Shown here: positions 1 through 8,918 of the stretch, piece by piece
How positions within the stretch are numbered: the first letter of the stretch is position 1
Layout of the letters: the number at the start of each line of letters is the position of its first letter
DNA from: a bacterium
GTDB taxonomy: Bacteria; Chloroflexota; Dormibacteria; Aeolococcales; Bog-877
Assembly: GCA_021795235.1 (NCBI GenBank)
Contig: JAJYPP010000002.1
Location: 62,001 to 126,000, forward strand
DNA: 64,000 bases
Direction of reading: 5' to 3'
Notes under the pieces: model-generated
What the model was told of the DNA's origin: nothing
Databases searched by the model: none
Seen by the model: only the letters and a program-made list of their open reading frames with translations
Position numbers and translations under genes: made by a program

Positions 1-455
1 ACGGCCTGGTGAAGTTCCTGCCGGGTGTGCACCAGAGCGCCGGACGGGTTCGGGAGGTGGCCGACGCCACCAAGCCGAAGCTCCTACTCCACGGCCACTG
101 GCACCAGTTCCAGCAGGTCCGGCTTCCAGGGCAGGAGACAGAGGTGATCGGTCTGTCCACGGACGGCACAAGAAAGAGTTGGATGGTTCTCGACCTGCCC
201 GGGTTGGAGATCACCCACGCGCCCACGACCCAAGCGAGCCTGGATCCGTTCGCCGGCCTTGACGACGTGGGAGGGGGATACCGCCTCGCCGATGTCGAAG
301 GGGCGCTCACGCCTGAGCAGCTGGCTGACTTCTCGGGGTGGTTCCGCGGCCACACCGGGATGATCGACCAGATCGAGGGGCCGATCATCTACCGCCACGA
401 TTGTGAGCGCTGGCTTCAGCAGTGGTTGGCCCGAGGGGAAGCTGATGGTCAGTGA
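1..455 (+). CDS. Metallophosphoesterase, C-terminal part (5' end outside window)
   Basis: The reading frame is open to the left edge, so only the last ~150 residues are present. About 25 residues into the visible part is LLLHGHWHQF, which matches the GHxH metal-ligand block near the C-terminus of calcineurin-like phosphoesterases; a typical short strand region follows (EVIGLSTDG). The rest, to the TGA at 453-455, is an uncharacterised tail rich in acidic residues. Substrate cannot be told: this family includes phosphodiesterases, nucleases and protein phosphatases. The gene lies on the far side of the HEPN and integrase genes and faces them, so it may be cargo of the same integrated element. 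The family call is fairly sure, the function is not. Confidence 0.6.
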   Translation, partial: GLVKFLPGVHQSAGRVREVADATKPKLLLHGHWHQFQQVRLPGQETEVIGLSTDGTRKSWMVLDLPGLEITHAPTTQASLDPFAGLDDVGGGYRLADVEGALTPEQLADFSGWFRGHTGMIDQIEGPIIYRHDCERWLQQWLARGEADGQ

Positions 456-602
456 CGGTGGCCGCAGCGGCGGGGCGCGCGCTCGACCCGGATACTCTTG
501 GACCCGCCCGGACTGGAGGTTACCCATGAGAGAGAGGATGCTCGGATCTACTCCTGAGGATCGGAGGCCGCTGGCCATCTGGCGACTAGCGAGGCTCTGC
601 GG

Positions 603-2060
603 TTATCTAGGCGGTGGCATGTCGTCGAGGAGAAGCCCAGTAAACATCGCTTGGTCTGGCCACCCATCGTCGAGTGCCTTTCGAAGTGCGGCTCCCGTCA
701 AGGCCCGAGCGTCGAGGCAGAGCTTCGCGGTTGCGGCCGCAGACTTCGTTGCCTCGGGCCCCATGTAGCTGCCGTGGACCACGGCTGACCTAGCTTCGTA
801 CAGCTCCCGAAGAAAGGCAAACCTAGCCATCCGCTCCTCGCGTCGCTCTGCCAAGTAAGCCGCTCCGTTCACAGTGAAACGGAAGCCCATCTCCCCTCGT
901 GGGCCACGCGGCAGAAACAACGACTCTAGCGCGATGACGAAGTCCACGATGGCATCTCTTGCGTCCGCCCGGGTAACTCCGGAAGTGAAGCGCCGCAGCG
1001 CCGCTGCTGCGGGCGAAGGACGCGTGGCGGCTAGCTCCTGTTGCACCTTGCCAGCCATGGCCAAGATCCGACTTAGGCTTGCTGGCTCAAGGGTACGCAT
1101 GCTAGATGGGCCACGTGGTATCAGTGGCACCGGAGTGTTAGTCCGCACCATCGATAGCCATCTCGGTTCAGCCATGAGTGCGGCCGCCCCACCCCCAGCG
1201 ATTGGGAACTCTAGCAAGTGAAATGCCAAGACCACGGCTTCTACGAGTAGCCGTGGATCAGCCGCCTCTGACTTGGGCCCGGTGCCTCGGACCTCGAGCG
1301 CTAGCGTCTCGCTCATGCCCACATAGGAGCTGAACGGCATCGGCAGGCCGTCTGTACCCCGCCCAATCATCGAGAGCGGTAGGCTGCGATAGTTGATGAG
1401 GGTGCCGACCTCCTCTGGTGATAGCCGAGTCACACGTAGAGGGCCAAAAGCCATGTCATCCTCAATCGCGAGGCCTGCCACGGGGATGCGGGCTACCCAA
1501 ACGGCGGTGGCTCCACGGGCGAAGTTGAGCACCTCTGACGTGAGGCTGGCTGCAAGGGCTACATCGGCATGCTCAACGCTTGGTAGTGCGGCTAGGTATT
1601 CGAAGAGACTTTGGCGCAAGAGCAACACGGCGTAGAACAGCGGGTCGTAGCTCGGTCTGCCGGACCCTGCAAGCCCGTCCCCGATACGCCCACTGAGGTC
1701 CAACAAGGTTGGAGTGGCCATAGACCGCGCCACTAGCCCCGGGGCGGCCGCAGTCTCGAAGCACACTCGATCGCCGAGTGATCTGACCATCGCCTGCGCG
1801 ACCGCTTCGGCTTCGAGGTCCAGGAAGGGCTGCAGCCATTGGTACAGCATGGCCCAGCCCGCAAAGTAGTTGGGCGCAGCCAGCACCGAGACGAGACGTG
1901 CTTCGGAGTGGGTTTGATGCCCGCCGCTTGGGCCAGGCTCAGCCACCGTGACTTCGATTTGCACCCTCGGGGGAATGCCCTGTTCTCTCAGCACGCGGGC
2001 AGCAGCCGCTCGGCGAGCCTCGAGCCAGCCGACTACCCGTTCGTGTAAGGGATCCTCCAT
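603..2060 (-). CDS. Apea-like HEPN domain protein
   Basis: About 485 residues. The N-terminal three quarters is not recognised. The C-terminal ~120 residues have the layout of an Apea-like HEPN domain: a helix DAIVDFVIALESLFLP, then FLRELYEARSAVVHG, in which RSAVVH is the R-x4-H HEPN signature (around residue 425). HEPN domains with an intact R-x4-6-H are commonly metal-independent RNases in toxin and anti-phage systems, so an RNA-cleaving defence role is possible but inferred. I chose the ATG at 2058-2060 because it lies just after the integrase stop; the frame is open further upstream but would then run 80 nt into the integrase gene. Base composition looks lower in GC than the chromosome beyond 3.2 kb, which fits acquired DNA. 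Confidence 0.65.
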   Translation of the reverse strand: MEDPLHERVVGWLEARRAAAARVLREQGIPPRVQIEVTVAEPGPSGGHQTHSEARLVSVLAAPNYFAGWAMLYQWLQPFLDLEAEAVAQAMVRSLGDRVCFETAAAPGLVARSMATPTLLDLSGRIGDGLAGSGRPSYDPLFYAVLLLRQSLFEYLAALPSVEHADVALAASLTSEVLNFARGATAVWVARIPVAGLAIEDDMAFGPLRVTRLSPEEVGTLINYRSLPLSMIGRGTDGLPMPFSSYVGMSETLALEVRGTGPKSEAADPRLLVEAVVLAFHLLEFPIAGGGAAALMAEPRWLSMVRTNTPVPLIPRGPSSMRTLEPASLSRILAMAGKVQQELAATRPSPAAAALRRFTSGVTRADARDAIVDFVIALESLFLPRGPRGEMGFRFTVNGAAYLAERREERMARFAFLRELYEARSAVVHGSYMGPEATKSAAATAKLCLDARALTGAALRKALDDGWPDQAMFTGLLLDDMPPPR

Positions 2061-2094
2061 CAGGGAACGCCGCAGGCTGACAGATGGGCCGGCA

Positions 2095-3033
2095 CTACTG
2101 ACTCTCGATCCGATCTCGCGGACTGAGCCGCTTGTGCGCTTCCCTGGCCCTCGCCCCTGCCCGAGCTGCGCCATAGCGATCCAGCATCGACCGAGTTGTC
2201 CAGCCCGCGATCCGCATCAAGTCGCCCTCCTCGCCTCCTGCTGAGAGCCAGGAGTCGGCGAAGGTGTGGCGGAACAGGTGAGGCCAGACCTTGCGCTCGA
2301 GCCCGGCCATACCAACGCGGCGCCTGACGATCTGGTAAATGCCTGATGAGGTCACCTTGCCGCGGGGACCGATCCAAAGGAACGGGAGATAGCGGCGGCG
2401 ATGACCTCCGCGCATCCTGAGATAGCGGTCCAGATCGCGAGCAGACACGGCTCCGAAGGGAGCCAAACGCTCCTTGTCGCCCTTCCCCATGACCTTGACC
2501 GTGTGCGCCCTGAGGTCCACAGCATCGAGGGTCAGGTCAGCCAGCTCGGTCCGGCGAAGACCGGTGTCCAGCAAGAGGCTCAGGATGGCGGCATCTCGAC
2601 GGTCATCGAACGTCCGGCCCTCGCACGTGTGGAGCAGGCGCCGGATGGCGTCGACCTCCAACACCTCGGGCAGCTTCTCCGGGACCCGGGGAGCTTTCAT
2701 TCGGGCCATCGGCGAGAGGCTAACTTCCCCCTCATCGGCCAGCCAGCCGAAGAATCGGTGGAGGGCCCTGAAGCGATTCGCGGCAGTGGCGGGACTGTAG
2801 GTCCTCAGGTGGTCGGAGATGAAGGCTTCGAGGTGCTGGCGCTCCACCTGGAGCGGGTCCACCGGGAGATTACGCGGCCCGGCGAACTCGACGTACTTCT
2901 GGGCCGCAGCCCGATAGGTGACCAGGGTCTTGGGCTTGGCCGCCTCAGCCTCCAGGGAGCGCTCAAAGCTCTCCCAGAGCGGGCCGAAGGGCACATTTTG
3001 GGGCTGCCGTCGGAGCGGAACGATCTCGGCCAT
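2095..3033 (-). CDS. Tyrosine recombinase / phage-type integrase
   Basis: 312 residues, normal for XerC/D-like and small phage integrases. An N-terminal SAM-like core-binding domain (about 15-105) is followed by the catalytic domain (about 120-305). All catalytic positions are visible: Arg160 in TGLRRTEL, Lys184 in GKGDKER, His252 and Arg255 in HLFRH, Trp278 in the GW that replaces the usual second His, and the nucleophile Tyr287 in LDRYG. It should cut and rejoin DNA through a 3'-phosphotyrosine link. It starts 83 bp from the 3' end of tRNA-Gly and reads away from it, the classic arrangement for an element integrated in a tRNA gene. There is no SD; a TATAAT box 8 nt before the ATG suggests a leaderless mRNA. 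A chromosomal XerC/D role is less likely given the tRNA position. Confidence 0.9.
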   Translation of the reverse strand: MAEIVPLRRQPQNVPFGPLWESFERSLEAEAAKPKTLVTYRAAAQKYVEFAGPRNLPVDPLQVERQHLEAFISDHLRTYSPATAANRFRALHRFFGWLADEGEVSLSPMARMKAPRVPEKLPEVLEVDAIRRLLHTCEGRTFDDRRDAAILSLLLDTGLRRTELADLTLDAVDLRAHTVKVMGKGDKERLAPFGAVSARDLDRYLRMRGGHRRRYLPFLWIGPRGKVTSSGIYQIVRRRVGMAGLERKVWPHLFRHTFADSWLSAGGEEGDLMRIAGWTTRSMLDRYGAARAGARAREAHKRLSPRDRIESQ

Positions 3034-3041
3034 TGGCCGGA

Positions 3042-3069
3042 ATTATAGTGTGTACGAGCGCTGTGCTAA
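3042..3069 (-). promoter_or_regulatory. Integrase promoter, leaderless type
   Basis: Read on the minus strand, a perfect TATAAT lies at 3047-3042, eight nucleotides before the integrase ATG, and a weak -35-like TTAGCA sits 16 nt further upstream (3069-3064). Transcription would begin at or next to the start codon. The -10 box is inside the 12-bp direct repeat described separately. Confidence 0.55.
3043..3054. repeat. 12-bp direct repeat, copy 1 (TTATAGTGTGTA)
   Basis: TTATAGTGTGTA occurs here and again at 3094-3105, in the same orientation, 51 bp apart, both between the integrase start and the tRNA. On the minus strand each copy ends in a -10-like hexamer (TATAAT here, TATAAC in copy 2). The pair could be operator sites, arm-type integrase sites, or tandem promoters. 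Confidence 0.7.
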
Positions 3070-3093
3070 GTTTGCAGACGCGCGCCGGATGAG

Positions 3094-3105
3094 TTATAGT
3101 GTGTA
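3094..3105. repeat. 12-bp direct repeat, copy 2 (TTATAGTGTGTA)
   Basis: Identical to 3043-3054. This copy lies only 10 bp from the encoded CCA end of tRNA-Gly, inside the presumed attachment region. Confidence 0.7.
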
Positions 3106-3115
3106 AATGATCTCG

Positions 3116-3191
3116 TGGAGCGGGAGACCGGGTTCGAACCGGCGACCTTCTGCTTGGGAAGCAGACGCTCTGCCAACTGAGCTACTCCCGC
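3116..3191 (-). tRNA. tRNA-Gly (CCC anticodon)
   Basis: The minus strand reads as a complete 76-nt cloverleaf: acceptor GCGGGAG pairing with CTCCCGC, D arm with AGCTCAGTTGGCAGAGC, anticodon stem TCTGC/GCAGA with loop TTCCCAA (anticodon CCC, decoding GGG), T arm with GGTTCGAACC, discriminator T and a genome-encoded CCA at 3118-3116. Its 3' end points at the integrase gene, making it the likely integration site of the element to its left. Confidence 0.97.
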
Positions 3192-3202
3192 CGTCCTCCC
3201 GG

Positions 3203-3208
3203 AGTATA
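3203..3208 (-). promoter_or_regulatory. -10 box of the tRNA-Gly promoter
   Basis: The minus strand reads TATACT, 11 nt upstream of the tRNA 5' end, leaving room for a short 5' leader. No convincing -35 hexamer was seen at the usual distance. Confidence 0.5.
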
Positions 3209-3255
3209 TCGCGGTACCCTGGTCAGGTCTGAGGCCAGTCCCAAGGAGCCCATCC

Positions 3256-3534
3256 ATGATCACCGCCTTCCTGCTGGTCAACGCCACGAGGCAGTCGTTG
3301 GCCACGGTGGGCCCGAGGCTCGCCACCTGTCCAGGAGTCGTGGAGGTCTACACCACTACCGGTGATGTGGACTTCATCGCCAAGGTCGCGCTGTCAGATC
3401 TGGAGGCGCTCGCCGAACTGGTGCAAGACCACCTGGCCAGGATCGACGGGGTGGTTGCGACGCGCACCCATCTGGCCATGCGCCGCTACAACCCGGAGGA
3501 GATCTCAGCCGCCTACGACCTCGGCATCGACTGA
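3256..3534 (+). CDS. Stand-alone Lrp/AsnC ligand-binding (RAM) domain protein
   Basis: 92 residues, matching only the effector-binding RAM half of Lrp/AsnC regulators, without the N-terminal helix-turn-helix. The typical beta-alpha pattern is visible: MITAFLLVN, a CPGVVEVYTTTGDVDFIAKV core, then DGVVATRTHLAMRRY. Such proteins form ring-shaped oligomers that bind small molecules, often amino acids, and may modulate partner regulators. The start is well supported by AAGGAG at 3243-3248, seven nucleotides before the ATG. The gene diverges from tRNA-Gly and converges on the VIT-family gene. Confidence 0.85.
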   Translation: MITAFLLVNATRQSLATVGPRLATCPGVVEVYTTTGDVDFIAKVALSDLEALAELVQDHLARIDGVVATRTHLAMRRYNPEEISAAYDLGID

Positions 3535-3558
3535 AGATCGACGCTGCCGTCGGCGGCT

Positions 3559-4227
3559 TCAGAGCCCCGCGGCGCCCACCAGATATCCGATTCCAGCCGT
3601 CACCAGCATCGCGGCGGCGCCACCCAGCAGAACCCGCACCCCGCCCCTGCGCCAGCTGGCGCCTCCGGCCAGAGCTCCCATCGAGCCCAGCGCGCCAAGC
3701 GCCAGAACCGCCACCACCGCCAAGGTGGCGACCCGGGCGGGGACCGGAGCGACCAGGGCCGCCAGGACGGGCAGAGCGGCTCCTGCGGAGTACGCCGCCG
3801 CGGACACCGAGGCGGCCTGCGCCGGGCGGGCCCTTCCCTGATCCGTGATCCCGAGCTCGTCCCGAGCGTGCGCTCCCAGAGCGTCGTGACGCATGAGCTG
3901 CGCGGAGACCTGTACCGCCAGCTCGCGCTCGACTCCCCGAGCGACGTAGATCGCAGCCAGCTCCTCAAGTTCGCCCTGAGGATCGTCACTCAACTCGATC
4001 CGCTCGCGCGTCAGGTCCGCCAACTCCGAATCCCGCTGGGTCGAGACCGAAACGTACTCGCCCACCGCCATGGACAACGCCCCTGCGACCAAGCCCGCGA
4101 TCCCAGCCAGGAGCATCTGGTTGGCCCCGGCGCTCGCGCTGGCCACTCCCAACATCAGACTCGCGGTCGAGACGATCCCATCGTCGGCCCCGAGCACTGC
4201 CGCCCTCAGCCAGCCTGTGCCGCCCAT
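3559..4227 (-). CDS. VIT1/CCC1-family Fe/Mn transporter
   Basis: 222 residues. The N-terminal GADDGIVSTASLMLGVASA stretch and the following SMAVGEYVSVSTQ helix are hallmarks of the VIT1/CCC1 family, which moves Fe2+ or Mn2+ out of the cytoplasm. A charged loop rich in Glu (about 70-130, with ERIEL and EELAAIYVARG) precedes three C-terminal membrane segments, giving five in all. I prefer the ATG at 4225-4227 because GGAGG lies 5-6 nt upstream; a GTG seven codons earlier is possible but has no SD. Metal specificity cannot be read from sequence. Confidence 0.85.
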   Translation of the reverse strand: MGGTGWLRAAVLGADDGIVSTASLMLGVASASAGANQMLLAGIAGLVAGALSMAVGEYVSVSTQRDSELADLTRERIELSDDPQGELEELAAIYVARGVERELAVQVSAQLMRHDALGAHARDELGITDQGRARPAQAASVSAAAYSAGAALPVLAALVAPVPARVATLAVVAVLALGALGSMGALAGGASWRRGGVRVLLGGAAAMLVTAGIGYLVGAAGL

Positions 4228-4312
4228 CCCCTGCCTCCCGGCTGGCACCAGCCTCGGCCCGTGGCGGATCCAGGGTCCGAGGGTATTGGGATGACGAGGT
4301 GCATGTACGGGA

Positions 4313-6820
4313 CTACCGGACCGCGCTGTCGACTGTTCCCTGCACCTCCTCCACGAAACTGTGGAGGAGCTCGGCCATCCGGTCAGGATCGGCCCCGGAG
4401 GCGATCACCCGGTAGCGAGGGGTGTCCGCGTCTGGAAGCACCAGCACGTACCCGGCGTCGAACAGCACCTTTAGGCCATCGGTGAGGTCAACCCGCTCGT
4501 GGCGGTGAGCCTCCGCCAGCCGACGCATCACCTCCCCCTTCACCTCCCACGGGCAGGGGACCGTCTGCTGCTGGTGGTAGCCGACCGGCAGTTGACGCCG
4601 GATCTGCGAGAGCGGAGTGTCGAGTTCGACGCTCATCTGGATCGCCGCCAGCAGGGTGAACATGGCGTCGTAAGCGGCCAGGTGGTCGGGCCAGATGAAC
4701 CCACCGAGGCCGTCCGCACCGAGAACGGCATGCCCGCGAGCCGCGCCCCGCACCACCGAGGTCAGGTCAGCCCGACAATGGCTGAGCTTGCCCCCCGCCT
4801 CGTCGACCACTCGCCCAAGCTGCCAGCAGGCCGACACCGGGGCGACGACCGCTGACCCCGGCCTAGTGCGCAGCGCCATCGCGGCCAATAGGCACGTGGC
4901 CTCCTGGTGGCCAATGACCTGCCCCTCGTCGTCGATCACGAACAACCGCTGCCCCGGTGAGTCGACGCGAGCCCCGAAGTCGGCTCCCACGGTCTTGGTG
5001 ATGCTGGCCGCCTGCTGCAGCTCCTCGTCGGGATCGCGGGGCACCTGGGGAGCTGATGCCTCCTCCTCGAATCCGGAGCGAAGGGAGATGGTCTGGATCT
5101 GGGCGGCATGCAGTAGGTGCGGCAGCGCAACGGACGAGCTACCGAAGCTGAAGTCGATCAGGACCCGGGGATGGGCGGCCCGCACCTTTTCCAGGTCGAG
5201 GCGTGAGAGCACGTCCCGCTGGTACGCGGACAGCACAGCCTCGGGATAGCCGATCTCCTGGATCTCCCGGGGCACCACGCGGCGGAAGTCCTCACGGAAG
5301 AAGGTGTTCTCCAGCTTCCGCTCCTGGCGCCGGTCGAGGGCGATGCCCTGCTCGTCCAGGACCTCGATGTCGGCGGATCGGCTGTCGACGGGCGATGCCA
5401 CGATGTGCACTGACCCGGCGGCCTCTGAGTCCCTGGTGAAGTGACAGGTGACCGGCACTGGGAGTTCGCTCAGGTCCATCACCCTGGCCCCGGCGGACAG
5501 CATGCCCGAGATCATGGCCCGCTTGATCATGCGGGAGCCGGGGCTGCGGTCACGACAGATGGCGAGCTGAGACCCGCGGGGGTGAGTCGCCGCCCAGGCG
5601 GCGCCCAATCGGGCGCACCATTCGGGGGTCAGCTGCACGTTGATAAGACCGGTCAGCCCGGCGGAGCCGAACAGCGCCGAGCGCCAGGCCCCGGCCCAGA
5701 TCACCGACTCGTGCACAAGTGATCCTGGTTCGATCTCCTTGCCCGGCCAGATGCGCACGCCCCGCTCCACCACCGACCCCGCCCCGATGGTGCAGTCGTC
5801 ACCGATGACACTGCCGTCGTCAAGGAGGACCTCCGGCTTGATGGTGGCGGCGCTGCACACCACCGCCTGGCGCAGCCGGCTGCGCTCGCCCAGATAGGCC
5901 TGCGGCCATATCACCGAGTTGCTGAGCTTGGCGCCCTGGTCCACCACCGAGAAGCGGTCAAGGACCACGGGGCCGTTCAGGAAGACATCCTCACCCACTA
6001 CGCAGTCGCGGCCGATGAAGGCGGGACCGACAATCTGCGCAGATGCGGCGATCTCCGCGCCTTCGCTGATCCACTGGGAATCGCCCACGCGCCGGCCCGC
6101 GATCTCGCACTGGACCCGGCCCTCGAGGGCGTCCCAGTTGGCCTGCAGGTAGCTTTGAATGCTGCCGATGTCGCACCAGTAGCCGCGGCCGACGACCGCC
6201 CAGAGCGAGTCCTGGCGGCGCAGCATCTCTGGGAAAACGTCAGAGGACCAGTCGCACGGTTGGTCGGAGGGAATGTAATCCAGGACTTCGGGATCCATCA
6301 CGTAGATCCCGGTGTTGACCTGATCACTGAAGACCTCTCCCCACGAGGGCTTCTCCAAGAAGCGGTCGATGTGCCCCTCGGGGGAGGTGACCACCACGCC
6401 GTACTCGAGGGGGTTGGCGACTCTGGACATGACGATGGTCGCGTGGGACCGGCGATCCCGGTGAAAGCTGATGGCCTGGCTAAGGTCGATGTCCGTTAGG
6501 GCATCGCCACTGATCACCAGAAAGGTGCTGTCCAAGAGCGCGGCGGCGTTCTTGACGCTCCCGGCGGTCCCCAGCGGGCGGTCCTCAACCGCGTACTCCA
6601 GATGCATCCCCAGCTCCTGGCCGTCACCGAAATAGTTGCGGATGGAGGCGCCCAGATACTGAAGGGTTATGACCACCTCGGTAATGCCGTGCCGGCGCAG
6701 CAGGCGTAGCACGTGCTCCAGACAAGGACGGCCCACCACCGGCACCAGGGGCTTGGGGCGGCGGCTGGTGAGAGGTCGGAGCCGGCTCCCCTCGCCACCC
6801 GCCATCACGACCGCCTTCAA
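4313..6820 (-). CDS. Nucleotidyltransferase fused to a degenerate phosphomannomutase domain
   Basis: 835 residues. Domains in order: an NTP-transferase domain (about 1-235) opening with [16 protein letters not shown] and the RRPKPLVPV lysine motif, as in mannose-1-phosphate guanylyltransferases; a left-handed beta-helix of hexapeptide repeats (about 255-360); and a phosphoglucomutase/phosphomannomutase-like region (about 380-830). In the last part the catalytic TASHNP serine loop is replaced by VASPVDSRS and the metal-binding DGDxDR loop by GADGLGGF, so mutase activity is doubtful. A similar long, mutase-degenerate architecture is known in Actinobacteria. The start is TTG at 6818-6820 with AAGGAGG six nucleotides upstream; the frame is open further upstream but overlaps the neighbouring gene. 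It likely makes an NDP-sugar for envelope glycans. Confidence 0.85.
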   Translation of the reverse strand: MKAVVMAGGEGSRLRPLTSRRPKPLVPVVGRPCLEHVLRLLRRHGITEVVITLQYLGASIRNYFGDGQELGMHLEYAVEDRPLGTAGSVKNAAALLDSTFLVISGDALTDIDLSQAISFHRDRRSHATIVMSRVANPLEYGVVVTSPEGHIDRFLEKPSWGEVFSDQVNTGIYVMDPEVLDYIPSDQPCDWSSDVFPEMLRRQDSLWAVVGRGYWCDIGSIQSYLQANWDALEGRVQCEIAGRRVGDSQWISEGAEIAASAQIVGPAFIGRDCVVGEDVFLNGPVVLDRFSVVDQGAKLSNSVIWPQAYLGERSRLRQAVVCSAATIKPEVLLDDGSVIGDDCTIGAGSVVERGVRIWPGKEIEPGSLVHESVIWAGAWRSALFGSAGLTGLINVQLTPEWCARLGAAWAATHPRGSQLAICRDRSPGSRMIKRAMISGMLSAGARVMDLSELPVPVTCHFTRDSEAAGSVHIVASPVDSRSADIEVLDEQGIALDRRQERKLENTFFREDFRRVVPREIQEIGYPEAVLSAYQRDVLSRLDLEKVRAAHPRVLIDFSFGSSSVALPHLLHAAQIQTISLRSGFEEEASAPQVPRDPDEELQQAASITKTVGADFGARVDSPGQRLFVIDDEGQVIGHQEATCLLAAMALRTRPGSAVVAPVSACWQLGRVVDEAGGKLSHCRADLTSVVRGAARGHAVLGADGLGGFIWPDHLAAYDAMFTLLAAIQMSVELDTPLSQIRRQLPVGYHQQQTVPCPWEVKGEVMRRLAEAHRHERVDLTDGLKVLFDAGYVLVLPDADTPRYRVIASGADPDRMAELLHSFVEEVQGTVDSAVR

Positions 6821-6878
6821 AGCTGGCCTCCTTGGGTCCCCCTGTCCGCGATGGCGCCACCGCCATCCCCCGCCCAGA

Positions 6879-8000
6879 TCATACGAAGAGTCGACGTCTG
6901 CGACGCCGTCGAACAACCCAGATGCCCAAGACGACCGCCAGCGATGACACCAAGGTGATGCCGGCGGTGCCCAGCAACTGCCCTGCCTGGCTGGCACCGC
7001 TGTATACCGGTGGCGCCGGCAGAGTCTGGAGCCGATGCAGGAAGAGGCCATTGGGCGCCGCCGCCACCACCAGACCACTGGGCCGCCGGGCATAGACGGG
7101 CCCCAGAGCAGCCAGGGCCTCCACCCGCCCGCTCGGAGTTCGGGGCGCAGCCCGGTACCAGGTGTACCCGCCATCGGGAGTCAGCAGCGTGCCGAAGCCC
7201 GAGGTGGCGAGGTAGGCAGCTTCGGGCCCCACCCCCAAGATGGCGGTGAGGTGCGGCACGCCGCCCAGGCCGCCATAAGGGAGCAGTTGAAAGACCGGCA
7301 CCCAGCCGGTCCGATAGAGAGCGTAGATCAGACCCCGGTCGTCCCCGGCCAGGATGATCCCGGCGCCAGTCTCGGCCACGGTGGCGTGATCGCCAAGACG
7401 GGGCGAGCCCTTGCTGGCCCGTACCTGACCACGGGCGTCGACCAGAAGGATCCCGGCGGCGGTGGCCACCGCGAAGGGCTCCCTGGCAACGACCGGACCG
7501 GCCAGCGCCAGCGGCCCCGGGCGAGGGATGGTGCGGTTGAGCTTGGTGAGCCGGGACCCCAGGGGGCCCATGAACAGGCCCTGGGCCGTTGCGGCCAAGG
7601 CCACCGGGTGCGGACCAAAGGAGACGGCCAGTCCCCTCGGCTGACCCGGGAGCTGCTGCAGGCGACGAGCCCGGCTGCGGGGGCCGACGAAATAGAGCGC
7701 CCCGCCTGCGTTCAGAATCAGACCGCGGCTCCCGGACGCGGCCACAAAGCGGGCCAGTCCGCGGTCGCCACTGGGGACGAGAGCGCCGGTCGTGGCGTTC
7801 AGCCAGTACGAGCGCCCGCCCGCCACGGCCAGGGTGACCAGCCGAGTGTTGGAGGCGATGGCAGACACGGACGACGGCGGGCCGGGGGCAGGCAGCCACC
7901 ACGGCGAGGCCGCGCTGACCGGCGCCACCGTGAACGCGGCCAGCAAGAGTCCTGTTCCCAGGCCGACCAGAGTTGGAAAGACCCTCCGGCTATCAGCCAC
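6879..8000 (-). CDS. Secreted, C-terminally anchored propeller-like protein
   Basis: 373 residues. A Sec signal peptide is clear ([25 protein letters not shown], cut near residue 31). The middle consists of repeated beta-rich units with phrases such as [22 protein letters not shown] and [14 protein letters not shown]; the last resembles an Asp-box of sialidase/photosystem-stability-type propellers. A single membrane helix (about 345-365) is followed by RRRRRR, which would anchor the domain outside the cell. Function unknown. The GTG start overlaps the stop of the CPBP gene by 8 nt, and the NDP-sugar gene follows 58 nt downstream, so the four genes between 9518 and 4313 look like one operon. 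Confidence 0.65.
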   Translation of the reverse strand: MADSRRVFPTLVGLGTGLLLAAFTVAPVSAASPWWLPAPGPPSSVSAIASNTRLVTLAVAGGRSYWLNATTGALVPSGDRGLARFVAASGSRGLILNAGGALYFVGPRSRARRLQQLPGQPRGLAVSFGPHPVALAATAQGLFMGPLGSRLTKLNRTIPRPGPLALAGPVVAREPFAVATAAGILLVDARGQVRASKGSPRLGDHATVAETGAGIILAGDDRGLIYALYRTGWVPVFQLLPYGGLGGVPHLTAILGVGPEAAYLATSGFGTLLTPDGGYTWYRAAPRTPSGRVEALAALGPVYARRPSGLVVAAAPNGLFLHRLQTLPAPPVYSGASQAGQLLGTAGITLVSSLAVVLGIWVVRRRRRRRLFV

Positions 8001-8895
8001 CGTAGAGTCCGCTCACCACCACCGCCAGCACATAGAAGTCGGCCACCACATGAACGAGCATCGCCGGCAGCAGGCTGCGGCTCTTGATCGTCATCCAACC
8101 CCAGGCCCACCCGAGCGCGATCACGATGGGAATGAAACTGTAGGCGGGCCCCTCGTACTGGATCGCCAGATGGGCGATTCCAAAGATCAGCCCCTGGGTG
8201 ACAACCGCCGCCGCCCGGCTCTGCTGGCGCTCCAGCGCCGCCATCAGCACTCCTCGGAACTGGATCTCCTGGGCTATCGCACTGGTGGCGTTGGCGATCC
8301 CCAATGCGGCCCCCCCCGAACCGCTGAGTGCCAGCAGGGGGACCCCCTCCCGCCCCAGTAGGGGCGCGGGCAGGGCGAATCCGATCAGCAGAAATACCGC
8401 GGTGCCGACCACACCAAGACCGACCATGAAAAGAGTGGGCTTGACCCACAGGCGCAAGTTGGGCCGCGGCGCCGGAGTCAGGTAGTGAAAGCACAGTCCC
8501 ATCGCCAGGGCCAGCACCAGCTGGGCGCCGCCGGCGAAGGCGTTGCGGGCCAGTCCGTACGGCGCCCCGATGAGCCCGCCCGCGGGACCCGCATATCCGA
8601 TCAGCCAGAGCCAGGCCGAAAAGGGAAAAGCCAAGGTGAGGAAGGCGAACGCCAGCGGAGCACTGCCGCGGAGCTGGCGAATCCCCAGGGTCGCTCCCGT
8701 CACTGCGGCAAAGTAAGCGGTGAGTCGCCAGCCGTCGGGGTCCACCCCCAGGGGGTCGCCAAAAACTCGCGGAAGCAGCAGCACCACCGCTGCCCCCGCC
8801 AGCATCAGCAGGAGCTCGGCTCCCCCTACCCCGCCGCCCACGACCGAGGAACTGGGACGGCGCAGCCAGCTCCCGCGACCCGGATCGGCCGCCAC
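7993..8895 (-). CDS. CPBP-family intramembrane glutamic protease
   Basis: 300 residues with about eight hydrophobic segments. The three CPBP (Abi/CAAX-protease) motifs are present in order: motif 1 as AQEIQFRG (Glu210, Arg214), motif 2 as FGIAHL (Phe238, His242), motif 3 as HVVADF (His282, Asp286). The usual EExxxR has Gln209 in the first Glu place; the second Glu, generally taken as catalytic, is kept. Family members cleave prenylated proteins or peptides in the membrane and some handle bacteriocin maturation or immunity; no substrate is evident here. GTG start, second gene of the minus-strand operon. Confidence 0.85.
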   Translation of the reverse strand: MAADPGRGSWLRRPSSSVVGGGVGGAELLLMLAGAAVVLLLPRVFGDPLGVDPDGWRLTAYFAAVTGATLGIRQLRGSAPLAFAFLTLAFPFSAWLWLIGYAGPAGGLIGAPYGLARNAFAGGAQLVLALAMGLCFHYLTPAPRPNLRLWVKPTLFMVGLGVVGTAVFLLIGFALPAPLLGREGVPLLALSGSGGAALGIANATSAIAQEIQFRGVLMAALERQQSRAAAVVTQGLIFGIAHLAIQYEGPAYSFIPIVIALGWAWGWMTIKSRSLLPAMLVHVVADFYVLAVVVSGLYGG

Positions 8896-8918
8896 GCCTC
8901 AACCGATCCGTAGTCGGC

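Noticed and set aside
526-768. An ATG with GGAGG upstream opening an 81-codon plus-strand frame, with a GATACT box before it
   Set aside because: Two thirds of it is antisense to the end of the HEPN gene, and the product has no recognisable features; chance SD is likely. It could still be a small antisense transcript.
603-2060. HEPN gene as part of a HEPN/MNT toxin-antitoxin pair
   Set aside because: No nucleotidyltransferase-type antitoxin gene lies beside it; its neighbours are an integrase and a metallophosphoesterase.
3066-3326. 86-codon minus-strand frame with a peptide containing GVAQLAERLLPKQKVAGSNP
   Set aside because: This is the well-known false peptide produced by translating a tRNA gene (tRNA-Gly here).
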